This document shows, piece after piece, positions 22,490-31,947 of a stretch of 64,000 nucleotides of DNA. A model generated the notes under the pieces. The model ran no database searches. It was not told where the DNA came from and worked only from the letters and a program-made list of their open reading frames with translations. The position numbers and the translations under genes are program-made. The stretch is from Candidatus Accumulibacter phosphatis. Lineage in GTDB: Bacteria > Pseudomonadota > Gammaproteobacteria > Burkholderiales > Rhodocyclaceae. Each line of letters starts with the position of its first letter. The first letter of the stretch is position 1. The stretch spans positions 1-64,000 of the forward strand of contig NZ_SPMY01000005.1 of assembly GCF_012939955.1 (NCBI RefSeq), written 5' to 3'.

Positions 22490-24411
22490 CAGCTGCCGGC
22501 GGCGGCGGCACGCTGGCGCTGCGCGTCCAACTCGCCGCGTTTCAGACAAACCGTCAGGATCGAGATCGCAGCCGGCGTCATGCCCTGGATTCGCGACGCC
22601 TGGCCAAGCGTCTGCGGCCGCTGCAGGGACAGCTTCTGCTGCACCTCGCGTGATAGGCCGGGGATGTCGCTGAAATCGAAGTTGGCCGGAAAACAGCGCT
22701 CTTCATTGGCCAGGCTCCTGGCCACTTCTTCCTGCTGACGTTCGATGTAGCCCTGGTATTTGGCCTGGATTTCGACCTGTTCGATGACCTGCGGATCGCT
22801 CAAGCCAGCGTCAGCCGAAACCTCGCCAAGGCGCAGGCTCATCAAGGCCCGGTAGCTCACATCCGGGCGGCGCAAAAGATCGTGCAGGCTGTACTCGTGC
22901 TCAAGTTCCCGGCCAACGACGCGCAAGGCCTCGCCGTCGGCGAGCTTTCCCGGTTGTACCCAGGTCGCTTTCAAGCGCTCCTGCTCGCCGGCAATCGCGT
23001 CGCGCTTTTTGCAAAAAGCCGTCCAACGCCGATCGTCCACCAGTCCCAGGCGGCGACCATGTTCGGTGAGGCGCATATCGGCGTTGTCCTCGCGCAGCGA
23101 CAAGCGGTACTCGGCACGGCTGGTGAACATGCGGTAGGGTTCCGAGACGCCGCGGGTAATCAGGTCGTCGACCAGGACGCCGAGATAGGCTTCGTCACGA
23201 CGCGGCGTCCACGGTGCCTCCTCCTGTGCCAACAGGGCGGCGTTGGCGCCGGCCAACAGGCCCTGCGCCGCGGCTTCCTCGTAACCGGTGGTGCCGTTGA
23301 TCTGGCCGGCGAAGAACAACCCGCCGATGGCCTTGGTTTCCAGGGAGGCCTTGAGCGCGCGCGGATCGAAGTAGTCGTATTCGATGGCATAGCCGGGGCG
23401 CAGGATATGCGCGCTCTCCAGGCCACGGATCGAGCGCACGATCGCCAACTGCACGTCGAAGGGCAGACTGGTCGAGATCCCGTTGGGATAGATTTCGTGC
23501 GTGTGCAGGCCTTCCGGCTCGAGGAAGATGTTGTGGCTGTCCTTACCGGCGAAACGATGAATCTTGTCTTCGATCGAAGGACAGTAGCGCGGACCAATAC
23601 CTTCGATGACGCCGGTGTACATCGGCGAGCGATCCAGATTGGCGCGGATGATGTCGTGCGTGCCGGAATTGGTGCTGGTAATCCAGCACGGCAGTTGCTG
23701 TGGGTGCTGCGCCGCGTCACCAAGAAAGGAGAAAACCGGCCGCGGCTGATCCGAATGTTGTTCGACCATCACCGAAAAATCGATGCTCCGCCCGTCGAGC
23801 CGCGGCGGCGTGCCGGTCTTGAGTCGCCCGACCGGCAATTCCAGCTCGCGCAGCCGTGTCGCCAGCGAAACCGCCGGTGGGTCACCCATGCGGCCGCCAA
23901 CCATGTTCGACATGCCGACGTGAATCAGGCCGTTAAGAAAAGTGCCGGTGGTCAGGACCACCGCTGGCGCCGCAAAGCGCACGCCGAGCTGGGTCACCAC
24001 TCCGGCCACGCGATTGCCTTCGACGATCAGATCGTCACAGGCCTGCGCGAAAATCGTTAAATTCGGCTGATTCTCCAGGCGGCGACGAATCGCCTGCCGG
24101 TAGAGGACGCGGTCGGCCTGCGCGCGCGTCGCACGCACCGCCGGACCCTTGCTCGAATTCAGCGTCCGAAACTGGATACCCGCCTCATCGGTGGCCTCGG
24201 CCATCGCCCCGCCCAAGGCGTCGACCTCTTTGACCAGATGCCCTTTGCCGATGCCGCCGATCGACGGATTGCAGCTCATCGCGCCCAGGGTGTCGAGGTT
24301 GTGGGTCAGCAGCAGAGTCTTCACTCCCATGCGCGCCGCGGCCAGCGCCGCCTCGGTGCCGGCATGGCCGCCACCGACGACAATCACCTCGAAACGGTCA
24401 GGAAAGAGCAT
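22489..24411 (-). CDS. mnmG: tRNA uridine-5-carboxymethylaminomethyl modification enzyme MnmG (GidA)
   Basis: A 640-residue FAD protein that, with MnmE (also in this window), installs the cmnm5 group on U34 of tRNAs. FAD-binding [40 protein letters not shown], and C-terminal [35 protein letters not shown] are diagnostic. ATG 24411 is chosen; the longer frame extends through the ahpC promoter region. First gene of the leftward mnmG-rsmG-parA-parB unit. Confidence 0.97.
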   Translation of the reverse strand: MLFPDRFEVIVVGGGHAGTEAALAAARMGVKTLLLTHNLDTLGAMSCNPSIGGIGKGHLVKEVDALGGAMAEATDEAGIQFRTLNSSKGPAVRATRAQADRVLYRQAIRRRLENQPNLTIFAQACDDLIVEGNRVAGVVTQLGVRFAAPAVVLTTGTFLNGLIHVGMSNMVGGRMGDPPAVSLATRLRELELPVGRLKTGTPPRLDGRSIDFSVMVEQHSDQPRPVFSFLGDAAQHPQQLPCWITSTNSGTHDIIRANLDRSPMYTGVIEGIGPRYCPSIEDKIHRFAGKDSHNIFLEPEGLHTHEIYPNGISTSLPFDVQLAIVRSIRGLESAHILRPGYAIEYDYFDPRALKASLETKAIGGLFFAGQINGTTGYEEAAAQGLLAGANAALLAQEEAPWTPRRDEAYLGVLVDDLITRGVSEPYRMFTSRAEYRLSLREDNADMRLTEHGRRLGLVDDRRWTAFCKKRDAIAGEQERLKATWVQPGKLADGEALRVVGRELEHEYSLHDLLRRPDVSYRALMSLRLGEVSADAGLSDPQVIEQVEIQAKYQGYIERQQEEVARSLANEERCFPANFDFSDIPGLSREVQQKLSLQRPQTLGQASRIQGMTPAAISILTVCLKRGELDAQRQRAAAAGS

Positions 24412-24536
24412 GGGCAGTCGGATCTTCCTCGCAGAGAGGCCTGCGCAAAATAGCGGAATTCTACTGCAGTTCGCTGAAAAATAACAGGTTTCAACAAACT
24501 CTCCAGCGCTGCGTGAGAGCTCGCCACGGGGCGAAT

Positions 24537-24573
24537 ATAGCGTTTGGCTATGAGTCGCATTGCGAGAATCAAT
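24537..24573 (+). promoter_or_regulatory. OxyR operator upstream of ahpC
   Basis: Four quarter-sites with perfect spacing: ATAG (24537), N7, CTAT (24548), N7, ATTG (24559), N7, CAAT (24570). This matches the known OxyR consensus ATAG-N7-CTAT-N7-ATAG-N7-CTAT, with symmetric substitutions in the second half. It ends about 75 bases before the ahpC ATG, and oxyR is present at 53969. Confidence 0.85.
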
Positions 24574-24649
24574 TGGAACAATGCTGGCGAATCCTCTACC
24601 ATGAACCCGTCGATTCAGTTTTTTCACCCCACCCGAAGGAGAGCTCAAG

Positions 24650-25212
24650 ATGTCCTTGATCAATACCGAAATCAAACCATTCAAAGCAACGGCTTTTCAC
24701 AACGGCAAGTTTGGCCCCGTCACTGACGCCGATCTGAAGGGCAAGTGGTCGGTGGTCTTCTTCTACCCGGCTGACTTTACCTTCGTCTGTCCAACCGAAC
24801 TCGGCGACCTGGCCGATGAGTACGCATCGTTTCAGAAGCTGGGCCTCGAAGTGTACGCGGTGTCCACCGATACGCACTTCACGCACAAGGCGTGGCACGA
24901 CACTTCCGAGACCATCAAGAAAATCACTTACCCGATGGTCGGGGACCCCACCGGGGCAATCACCCGCAACTTCGAAGTAATGATCGAAGAGGAAGGCCTG
25001 GCGCTGCGCGGCACTTTCGTCATAAACCCCGAAGGGTCATCAAGATCTGTGAAATCCACGACCTGGGGATCGGTCGTGACGCCAAAGAACTGCTGCGCAA
25101 GGTACAGGCTGCCCAGTACGTGGCCAGCCATCCGGGTGAAGTCTGCCCGGCCAAGTGGACACCCGGCGACGCGACGCTCTCTCCGTCACTCGACCTGGTC
25201 GGCAAAATCTAG
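24650..25212 (+). CDS. ahpC: Alkyl hydroperoxide reductase peroxiredoxin subunit AhpC; one base missing
   Basis: Typical 2-Cys peroxiredoxin that reduces H2O2 and organic peroxides, recycled by AhpF. Peroxidatic cysteine in [14 protein letters not shown], resolving cysteine in [12 protein letters not shown]. The frame breaks at about 25036: the text reads AACCCCGAAGGGTC, and one more G restores [27 protein letters not shown] in the next frame. The corrected protein has 187 residues, the same as E. coli AhpC. It starts at ATG 24650 after GGAG, behind an OxyR operator. Confidence 0.94.
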
Positions 25213-25228
25213 AAGCCTTTGCTCATTC

Positions 25229-25325
25229 GCGCTGCCTGTACTGCGAGGCAGCGCGAGCCCGGGTCCCAATGCAAAGGGGCCGCGAAGCAATGCTTGGCGG
25301 CCCCTTTGCATTGGGGGCCCTTTTT
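25229..25325 (+). terminator. Double hairpin and T run between ahpC and ahpF
   Basis: A first hairpin pairs GCGCTGCCT (25229-25237) with AGGCAGCGC (25246-25254). A second, very long one has arms 25261-25283 and 25297-25320, including 16 uninterrupted pairs, and is followed by T5. It is a strong terminator or attenuator, which would let ahpC be made in excess over ahpF. Confidence 0.8.
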
Positions 25326-25352
25326 CAAACCACTCGACAAGGAAGCGCTTAC

Positions 25353-26903
25353 ATGCTCGACGCCAACATCAAGACTCAACTCGCTGCCTACCTGCAAAAA
25401 CTGCAGCGACCGATCGAATTGCTCGCCTCGCTGGACAGCAGTCAATCCGCCCGCGAGATGCTGGCCCTGCTGCAGGAAATTGCCGCGCTGTCCGAGCAGG
25501 TGAGCCTCCGGGAAGACGGCAACGCGGCCCGCAAACCCTCGTTCGCGGTCGGCCTGGCTGGCGAAGAAGCACGCATCAGCTTTGCTGGTATCCCGATGGG
25601 GCACGAATTCACGTCGCTGGTTCTAGCCCTGCTGCATGTCGGGGGTCATCCGCCGAAGGCCGACGCCAGTGTGATCGAGGGAATTCGCGCCATTCCCGGC
25701 AAATTCCATTTCGAAACCTTCATTTCGCTTTCCTGCCACAACTGCCCGGACGTGGTGCAGGCGCTGAACCTGATGGCCGTCAGCAACCCCGGCATCAGCC
25801 ACCAGATGATCGACGGAGCACTGTTCCAGGACGAGGTCAGCGCGCGCCAGATCATGGGTGTGCCGACGGTCTTTCTCAACGGCGAGCAGTTCGGCCAGGG
25901 CCGCATGGCCCTGGAAGAGATCGTCGCCAAGATCGATTCCGGCGCGGCGCAGCGCGGCGCAGAGAAAATCAACGCTCGCGAGCCCTTCGACGTACTCATC
26001 GTCGGTGGCGGCCCGGCTGGCGCCGCGGCGGCGATTTACGCGGCACGCAAAGGCATTCGCACGGGCGTGGTCAGCGAGCGCTTCGGTGGCCAGGTCCTCG
26101 ATACCCTGGCCATTGAAAACTTCGTCTCGGTGAAGGCAACCGATGGTCCGAAGCTCGCCGTCGCGCTCGAAGAGCACGTCAAGGAGTACGACGTAGATAT
26201 CATGGATCTGCAGCGTACCGAGGCGCTGCTGCCACAGGCGGTCGACGGCCTGACCGAACTACGCCTGGCCAGTGGTGCGACCCTGCGCAGCAAGACGGTG
26301 ATCCTCGCCACCGGTGCCCGCTGGCGCGAGATCAACGTTCCTGGCGAGAAGGAGTATCGGGGTCATGGTGTCGCCTACTGTCCGCACTGCGACGGGCCGC
26401 TGTTCAAGGGCAAGCGAGTGGCGGTGATCGGTGGCGGCAACTCCGGCGTGGAAGCGGCCATCGACCTCGCCGGTATCGTTGGCCACGTCACCTTGCTCGA
26501 ATTCGAGGCCAGCCTGCGGGCCGACGCCGTGCTGCAGAAGAAGCTTTTCAGTCTCGGCAACGTCGATGTGATCACCGAGGCGCTGACCACCGAAGTAGCC
26601 GGGGACGGCCAGAAAGTCGACGGCCTGCTGTACACCGATCGCGCCAGCGGTGAAAAGCGACGTATCGACCTCGCCGGCATCTTCGTACAGATCGGCCTGC
26701 TACCGAACAGCGAGTGGCTCAAGGGCACACTCGAACTGTCTGCGCACGGTGAGATCGAGATCGACGCCCGCTGTGCGACTTCGCTGCCCGGTGTTTTTGC
26801 CGCCGGCGACGTGACCACCGTGCCCTACAAACAAATAGTTATCGCCATGGGCGAAGGCACGAAAGCTGCGCTTAGCGCCTTCGATTATCTGATCCGCAGC
26901 TAA
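25353..26903 (+). CDS. ahpF: Alkyl hydroperoxide reductase flavoprotein subunit AhpF
   Basis: A 516-residue NADH:peroxiredoxin reductase that re-reduces AhpC. N-terminal tandem thioredoxin-fold domain with redox pair CHNC at residues 128-131. FAD-binding [21 protein letters not shown] begins near 214. The thioredoxin-reductase-type redox pair CPHC lies at 343-346, and the NAD site is [19 protein letters not shown]. The C-terminal motif is [26 protein letters not shown] 25353 follows AAGGAAG. The two cysteine pairs match those of E. coli AhpF. Confidence 0.97.
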   Translation: MLDANIKTQLAAYLQKLQRPIELLASLDSSQSAREMLALLQEIAALSEQVSLREDGNAARKPSFAVGLAGEEARISFAGIPMGHEFTSLVLALLHVGGHPPKADASVIEGIRAIPGKFHFETFISLSCHNCPDVVQALNLMAVSNPGISHQMIDGALFQDEVSARQIMGVPTVFLNGEQFGQGRMALEEIVAKIDSGAAQRGAEKINAREPFDVLIVGGGPAGAAAAIYAARKGIRTGVVSERFGGQVLDTLAIENFVSVKATDGPKLAVALEEHVKEYDVDIMDLQRTEALLPQAVDGLTELRLASGATLRSKTVILATGARWREINVPGEKEYRGHGVAYCPHCDGPLFKGKRVAVIGGGNSGVEAAIDLAGIVGHVTLLEFEASLRADAVLQKKLFSLGNVDVITEALTTEVAGDGQKVDGLLYTDRASGEKRRIDLAGIFVQIGLLPNSEWLKGTLELSAHGEIEIDARCATSLPGVFAAGDVTTVPYKQIVIAMGEGTKAALSAFDYLIRS

Positions 26904-26954
26904 CGGTCATGACAATCGAGACACCCCAGATCATGAAAGTCATGACCGTTTTTC
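26902..26954 (+). terminator. Rho-independent terminator after ahpF
   Basis: AACGGTCATGAC (26902-26913) pairs perfectly with GTCATGACCGTT (26939-26950) across a 25-base loop and runs into TTTTT. The left arm overlaps the ahpF stop codon. Confidence 0.85.
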
Positions 26955-26973
26955 CCTCCACTTGCAGTGCGGA

Positions 26974-27022
26974 TTCCGGCTTGCACGCCGGAATCGTTCG
27001 ACGGGCTGGGCGCTTGCGCCCA
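26974..27022. repeat. Two short palindromes before the response-regulator gene
   Basis: GATTCCGGC-N6-GCCGGAATC at 26974-26997 and TGGGCGC-TTGC-GCGCCCA-type hairpin at 27007-27022. They directly precede copy 2 of the two-hairpin repeat, so this 220-base gap holds four hairpins in a row and no gene. Confidence 0.6.
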
Positions 27023-27044
27023 GAATTCCCCGTCTCATCCCCGA

Positions 27045-27098
27045 CCCTTCTCCCGCGCGGCAAGAAGGGAGGTTTGTGAGTCGCTTGCGCGACTTTCA
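27045..27098 (+). repeat. Two-hairpin extragenic repeat, copy 2
   Basis: CCCTTC (27045-27050) pairs with GAAGGG (27064-27069), then AGTCGC-TTGC-GCGACT (27079-27094) followed by TTCACATC. The last 25 bases closely match the reverse complement of copy 3 near 41.02 kb. Confidence 0.65.
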
Positions 27099-27172
27099 CA
27101 TCATTGCCCTCGCGCGCCGGGGCCTGGTTTCCTTGCTTGCCCGCCTGGGCGCGGTCGGGTAATGTGCCAGCC

Positions 27173-28894
27173 ATGATGAGAGCCGAAACCACCGCCGAGA
27201 TGCTCCACAAGATGAGCAAGGAACTGGCCCACAAGCGAGCCTTGTTGATCGATCGCTATCCCAACGCACGCAATTCGCTGCGCATCATGCTTTCAGCGCT
27301 GGGGGTTACGTCAGTGCACAATGCCGGCACCACGGCTGAAGTGCTCCGTCAGGTCCGCAGCCACCATTTCGACATCATCCTCTCGGACTACCAGCTCGAG
27401 GACGGACGCGATGGCCAGCAACTGCTCGAAGAGCTGCGCCAGCAACGCCTGGTGGCGCTAGCGACCGTCTTCATGCTGATTACCAGCGAACGCGCCTATC
27501 ACAACGTCGTGTCGATCGCCGAGCTGGCCCCGGATGACTACCTGATCAAACCGTTCACCGCCGACGATCTGCACGGCAGGCTGGTGCGCGCACTGTACAG
27601 AAAGCAGTTCTTCGCAGCGCTCTACGAGCCTCTCGAGAACGGCGCTTTCAGCGACGCATTGGACGCCTGTGAACGCCTGCTCGCTCAGGATAGCGGCTTC
27701 CTCTTCGACCTGCTGCGCTTCAAGGGCGAGATCCTCAATGTGCTCGGGCGCCCGGCGGAGGCGCAAGCGGTCTACCAAGAGGTCCTGCAACAACGCATGG
27801 TCCCCTGGGCGCGCATGGGTCTGGCCATCGCCCTGCGCAGTCAACAGCATTTGCGCGAAGCCGAAACCGTCGCCCAGGCGCTGATCGAAGACTTCCCCGA
27901 ATTCATGGCGGCCTACGACTTCGTCGCCGAGGTACGCGAAGAAATGGGCAAGCTGCGCGAGGCACAGGAAGCCCTGCAGTCGGCGACGATGATCTCGCCC
28001 AACAACACGGCCCGGCAGCGGATGGTCGGTGATGTGGCGGCACGAAACCACGATTTCCAGGCTGCCGAACGCGCCTACGGAAAAGTGCTCGAGCGCCGGC
28101 GTGGGTCCTCGCTGAACAACATTGACGACTACTCCAATCTCGCGCGCGCGATGATCGATCTGGGGCACGTCGAAGGCGCCAAACGAATTGCCGACGAACT
28201 CCGCCGCGACTGGCGCGGCAGCAAGCAGGGCGAGCTGGCGGCACTGGTCATGGACGGGCTCTGTGCGAACAAGGAGGGTGACCCGACCAAAGCCCAGATG
28301 GCCATCGAGAAAGCGCTCGTCTTGCATGATGGCTTGAAGGCGGACGGTAAAGACACCCTGGTATCGAGCAAACTGGCTCTCGATCTGGCGCATGCCTGCC
28401 TGGCCACCGGCAAAGAAGCCATCGCCCAGGAGATGGTGCGCAAGGTTGCCGCCGAGAACCACCAGGACCGCGCGATGATTGCCCAGATCGAAAGCATCTA
28501 CGCCAAGGCCGGCAAGGAAGAGGCGGGCAAGGCGCTACTCGCGCAGGTCGGCAGGGAAATCGTCGAACTCAACAACCGCGGCGTCCTTGCCGCCCGCGGC
28601 GGCGATCTTGATGGCTCGGTGAAGCTGCTCATGGAGGCTGCCGAACGGGTACCCAACCTGCAGTTCCTGATCAACGCCAGCAAAGCCATTTTTACCCTGC
28701 TTGAAATCAAGGGATGGAATCCAGCGCTCGCCAAGCGTGGCCTTGGTTACCTGCGCACAGCCCAGGAAAAGGACTTGCGCAACCCCAAGGTAATTTCGGC
28801 GCGAGAGATGTACGAGCGCGTTTCACGCAAGTACGGAATTGCCGTCGTCCCCTTGACGGCGACGCGCAAGCAGGCCGAGCAGCCCCGCACTTAG
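27173..28894 (+). CDS. Response regulator receiver domain fused to TPR-like repeats
   Basis: A 573-residue cytoplasmic protein. An N-terminal receiver domain has the acidic pocket (LLIDRY), the phosphoacceptor aspartate in DIILSDYQLEDG, the Thr/Ser position (MLITSERA) and the lysine in DYLIKPF. The remaining 420 or so residues are helical TPR-like repeats (ALDACERLLAQDSGFLFDLLRFKGEIL, AQAVYQEVLQQRMVPWARMGLAIALR and others). There is no DNA-binding or enzymatic output domain, so phosphorylation probably changes protein-protein contacts. No histidine kinase is adjacent. ATG 27173 or 27176 could be the start. It converges with the TauE gene. Confidence 0.88.
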   Translation: MMRAETTAEMLHKMSKELAHKRALLIDRYPNARNSLRIMLSALGVTSVHNAGTTAEVLRQVRSHHFDIILSDYQLEDGRDGQQLLEELRQQRLVALATVFMLITSERAYHNVVSIAELAPDDYLIKPFTADDLHGRLVRALYRKQFFAALYEPLENGAFSDALDACERLLAQDSGFLFDLLRFKGEILNVLGRPAEAQAVYQEVLQQRMVPWARMGLAIALRSQQHLREAETVAQALIEDFPEFMAAYDFVAEVREEMGKLREAQEALQSATMISPNNTARQRMVGDVAARNHDFQAAERAYGKVLERRRGSSLNNIDDYSNLARAMIDLGHVEGAKRIADELRRDWRGSKQGELAALVMDGLCANKEGDPTKAQMAIEKALVLHDGLKADGKDTLVSSKLALDLAHACLATGKEAIAQEMVRKVAAENHQDRAMIAQIESIYAKAGKEEAGKALLAQVGREIVELNNRGVLAARGGDLDGSVKLLMEAAERVPNLQFLINASKAIFTLLEIKGWNPALAKRGLGYLRTAQEKDLRNPKVISAREMYERVSRKYGIAVVPLTATRKQAEQPRT

Positions 28895-28965
28895 ACGAAG
28901 CTGTCGTCGGATGGCGACTGCCTAACTGTACGGCGACCAGCGCCGGACCAACCGGCAAGACAAGC

Positions 28966-29745
28966 TCAAGCGAAGGTATCGTGGGCGAATTTGATGATAA
29001 ACAGGCTGACAACGCACAAAAACACCTTCCGAACGAAGCCACTGCCGTGCCGCAGCGCAAGATGGGTGCCGATCAATGAACCGAGGATGTTGCAACTGGC
29101 CATCAGAATCGCCAGACCCAGCAGTATATGGCCGTTGGGGAGAAAGTAGCCCAACGCCGCGAGGTTGGTGGCGACGTTCACCACTTTCGACGCCGCCGAA
29201 GCGTGCAGGAAATCAAAACCGAAGAAGCGAATAAAGAGAAAAATCAGGAAACTGCCGGTACCCGGCCCGAAGAAGCCATCATAAAAGCCGATTGCGCCGC
29301 CAACGATCAGCGCGTAGATCAATTCACGGCGACCGGTGTGTTGCGGCCGGTGAATGGCACCAAAGTCGCTACGCACAAAGGTATAGACGGCCGCGCCGAT
29401 GAGCAACAAGAGGATCAACGGCCGCAGCAGTTCCGGTGGCATCCAGGCGACCGCCGCCGCGCCGAGATAGGAGAAAGCAAACGCCGCCAGCGCCGCCGGC
29501 AGGGTCGTGCGCCAGGGCATGTTGACCCGGCGCGCGTAGCGCCAGGCGGCATTGCTGGTGCCGAAGACGCTGGCGAACTTGTTGGTGCCAAACAAGGTCG
29601 CAGGAATTTCATTCGGCAAGGTGGTGAACAACGCCGGAATCTGGATCAGGCCGCCCCCGCCAACGACCGCGTCGATGAAGCCGGCAAACAGCGCGGCCGT
29701 CCCCAGGGCAAGAAAAATGGATAGTTCGGCGGCGGTGAATTCCAT
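28966..29745 (-). CDS. TauE/SafE (TSUP) family membrane permease
   Basis: A 259-residue membrane protein with about eight hydrophobic segments and the TSUP repeats visible as GFIDAVVGGGGLIQIPAL and IGFYDGFFGPGTGSFLIFLFI. The family exports or imports sulfite, sulfoacetate and other small organosulfur anions; the substrate here is unknown. Its ATG directly follows the tam stop (TGA ATG), so the two are coupled. Confidence 0.9.
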   Translation of the reverse strand: MEFTAAELSIFLALGTAALFAGFIDAVVGGGGLIQIPALFTTLPNEIPATLFGTNKFASVFGTSNAAWRYARRVNMPWRTTLPAALAAFAFSYLGAAAVAWMPPELLRPLILLLLIGAAVYTFVRSDFGAIHRPQHTGRRELIYALIVGGAIGFYDGFFGPGTGSFLIFLFIRFFGFDFLHASAASKVVNVATNLAALGYFLPNGHILLGLAILMASCNILGSLIGTHLALRHGSGFVRKVFLCVVSLFIIKFAHDTFA

Positions 29746-30507
29746 TCAGCGCTGCGCCACGAAGAAGAGCCGCTTGAAGGGGAACAGGGTATGACCATCA
29801 CTGCCGCGCGGATAGACCACCGCCAGCGGTGCGCGATAGGCGGCCAAAAACTCTTCTTTGGCGACTGCGTCGAGGCGCGCGAGATAGGGAAGCAAGGTCG
29901 TTCCCTTCATCCATTCGATGATTGCGTCGTCACCGCTGAGCACCTGCCAGTAGATGGTCTCCCAGATCTCCAGATGACGACAAAGCGGCGACAACAGGCG
30001 GTGGTATTCGGCCGGAGAAAGGACCTTCCCCAGCGCTATGCCGGCTAGCGACTGTTGCCAGCGATCATCGTCAGCCAGCTTGCGCAGAATCTGATGCGAC
30101 GGTGCAGCAAAGTTCGAGGGCATCTGCACGGCCAGCACGCCACCCTCGGCGAGCTGCGCGATCAGCCCGGGCAGCAGCTGCGGATGATCGCCAAGCCAAT
30201 GCAGCGCAGCGTTCGAGAAAATAAGATCAGGCGCAAGCCTTGGCCGCCAGTCGACAATATCGCACTGCTGCCAGTCGATCGGCGAGGCGGTCGATGCGGC
30301 TTTACGGAGCATAGCCGCGTCCTTGTCCACGCCGACGATCACGGCCTGTGGCCAATGTTCGGCGAGCAAGCGGGTGATGTTGCCGGCGCCGCAGCCGAGG
30401 TCAAGGACATTCTTGGGGCCGATGGTGCCAAGCCGGGCGATCAGATCAAGTGCCGGTCGCCGCCGTGCTTCGACGAATTTGAGATATTGCTCGGGGTCCC
30501 AATTCAT
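29746..30507 (-). CDS. tam: Trans-aconitate 2-methyltransferase
   Basis: A 253-residue SAM methyltransferase resembling E. coli Tam: MNWDPEQYLKFVEARRRPALDLIARL start, motif I VLDLGCGAGNITRLLAEHWP, LIFSNAALHWLGDHPQLLPGLIAQLAEGGVLAVQMPSNF, and C-terminal WETIYWQVL. Tam methylates trans-aconitate, a spontaneous inhibitor of aconitase. It lies 63 bases after mnmE and is likely co-transcribed with the TauE gene. Confidence 0.88.
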   Translation of the reverse strand: MNWDPEQYLKFVEARRRPALDLIARLGTIGPKNVLDLGCGAGNITRLLAEHWPQAVIVGVDKDAAMLRKAASTASPIDWQQCDIVDWRPRLAPDLIFSNAALHWLGDHPQLLPGLIAQLAEGGVLAVQMPSNFAAPSHQILRKLADDDRWQQSLAGIALGKVLSPAEYHRLLSPLCRHLEIWETIYWQVLSGDDAIIEWMKGTTLLPYLARLDAVAKEEFLAAYRAPLAVVYPRGSDGHTLFPFKRLFFVAQR

Positions 30508-30570
30508 TCCTTGAAATCCTTTGTGGTGACGTGAGCAGCGCAGTCGACGGCAGGAAGGTCAGCAACGCCC

Positions 30571-31947
30571 TTATTTGCCGATACAGAAACGCCCGAAGAT
30601 CTCGCCGAGCAGGTCGTCGGCACTGAACTCGCCAGTAATCGTCGCCAGCGCCAGTTGTGCAAGACGCAGTTCTTCTGCGAACAGCTCCAGCCGGGGTAGT
30701 TGCGCCTGCGCTTGCTCGATGCGCCAGCGTGTTTCGCTCAAGGCACCCAAGTGGCGTTCGCGAGCGATGAAAACGTCTTCAGCCGGATGCCAGCCGGCAA
30801 TGTGCAGCAAGGCCCGGCGCAGGAGTTCTAGGCCTTCGCCCGATTTGGCCGAAAGGGCAATGACCACACCATCGGCGTCGTCGACAGCGGCCGCGCCGCG
30901 GCCAGCAAGATCGATCTTGTTATGCACCGTTACCCGGGCAAGGTGGCCGGGCAGTTGCGCCAGAATGGCGCGGTCGGCGTCAGCAACGCCGCTGCGCGCG
31001 TCTACCAGCAAGACGACGACGTCGGCGCGCTCGATCTCGCGCCAACTACGTTCGATACCGATCTGCTCGATCGGGTCTTCGGTTTCACGCAGGCCCGCAG
31101 TATCAATCACGTGCAGCGGGATGCCTTCGAGCTGCAGGGTGCCGCGCACGACGTCGCGAGTGGTTCCCGGCAAAGCCGTAACGATCGCTAAGTCGTCGCC
31201 GGCAAGACGATTGAGCAGGCTGGACTTGCCAACGTTTGGCTGGCCGGCGAGGACGACGTGTAGACCACCCTGCAGCAGACGACCCTGCTGGGCACGGTTG
31301 AAGACCAGTGCCAGGCGCTGTCGCAGGCGATCGAGACGGCCGAAGGCATCGGCGGCTTCGAGGAAATCGACTTCCTCTTCCGGAAAATCGAGGGTCGCCT
31401 CGACTAGCGCGCGCAGTTCGATCAGCTGCTCCAGCAAGGAATTGATTTCGTGCGAGAACTCGCCCTGCAGCGAGCGCACGGCGCTGCGCGCAGCAGCGGC
31501 GGTTGCCGCGTCGATCAGATCAATGACCGCTTCAGCTTGTGCCAGATCGAGCTTGCCATTGAGGTAGGCGCGGCGAGTGAACTCGCCTGGCTCGGCCAGG
31601 AGTGCGCCGAGTTCGAGGCAGCGCGCCAGGAGCATCTGCATGACCACCGGCCCACCGTGGCCGTGCAGTTCGAGAACTTCTTCGCCGGTAAAGGAATTCG
31701 GTCCGGGAAAGTAGAGCAGCAGGCCAGTGTCGATGACGCTGCCGTCGCCGGCCCTGAAAGCAGCGAGCGTCGCCAGGCGAGCGGCAGGCCGCTTGCCGCT
31801 GAGTGCCGCGGCGAAGTCGAGGAGCTTCGCTCCTGAGACGCGGACGATGCCGATTCCACCACGACCAGGGGCGGTCGCGATGGCGGCTATGGTCGCTGCC
31901 GTTTTTCCCGGCTCAGACTTTGGGATCGTTGGCGGCTTTCGCGCCAC
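30571..31947 (-). CDS. mnmE: tRNA modification GTPase MnmE (TrmE)
   Basis: A 458-residue GTPase that pairs with MnmG to modify U34. Tetrahydrofolate-binding N-terminus ([21 protein letters not shown]), helical domain, G domain with [16 protein letters not shown] (G1), DTAGLRET (G3) and NKID (G4), and the C-terminal FCIGK with the functional cysteine. The start overlaps the 3' end of yidC by 35 bases, an unusual overlap; a later start is possible but would cut conserved sequence. Confidence 0.96.
   Translation of the reverse strand: MARKPPTIPKSEPGKTAATIAAIATAPGRGGIGIVRVSGAKLLDFAAALSGKRPAARLATLAAFRAGDGSVIDTGLLLYFPGPNSFTGEEVLELHGHGGPVVMQMLLARCLELGALLAEPGEFTRRAYLNGKLDLAQAEAVIDLIDAATAAAARSAVRSLQGEFSHEINSLLEQLIELRALVEATLDFPEEEVDFLEAADAFGRLDRLRQRLALVFNRAQQGRLLQGGLHVVLAGQPNVGKSSLLNRLAGDDLAIVTALPGTTRDVVRGTLQLEGIPLHVIDTAGLRETEDPIEQIGIERSWREIERADVVVLLVDARSGVADADRAILAQLPGHLARVTVHNKIDLAGRGAAAVDDADGVVIALSAKSGEGLELLRRALLHIAGWHPAEDVFIARERHLGALSETRWRIEQAQAQLPRLELFAEELRLAQLALATITGEFSADDLLGEIFGRFCIGK

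Noticed and set aside
26951-27172. CRISPR-like cluster of short palindromes
   Set aside because: The hairpins differ from one another and no regular spacer length is present. They fit REP-type elements better.
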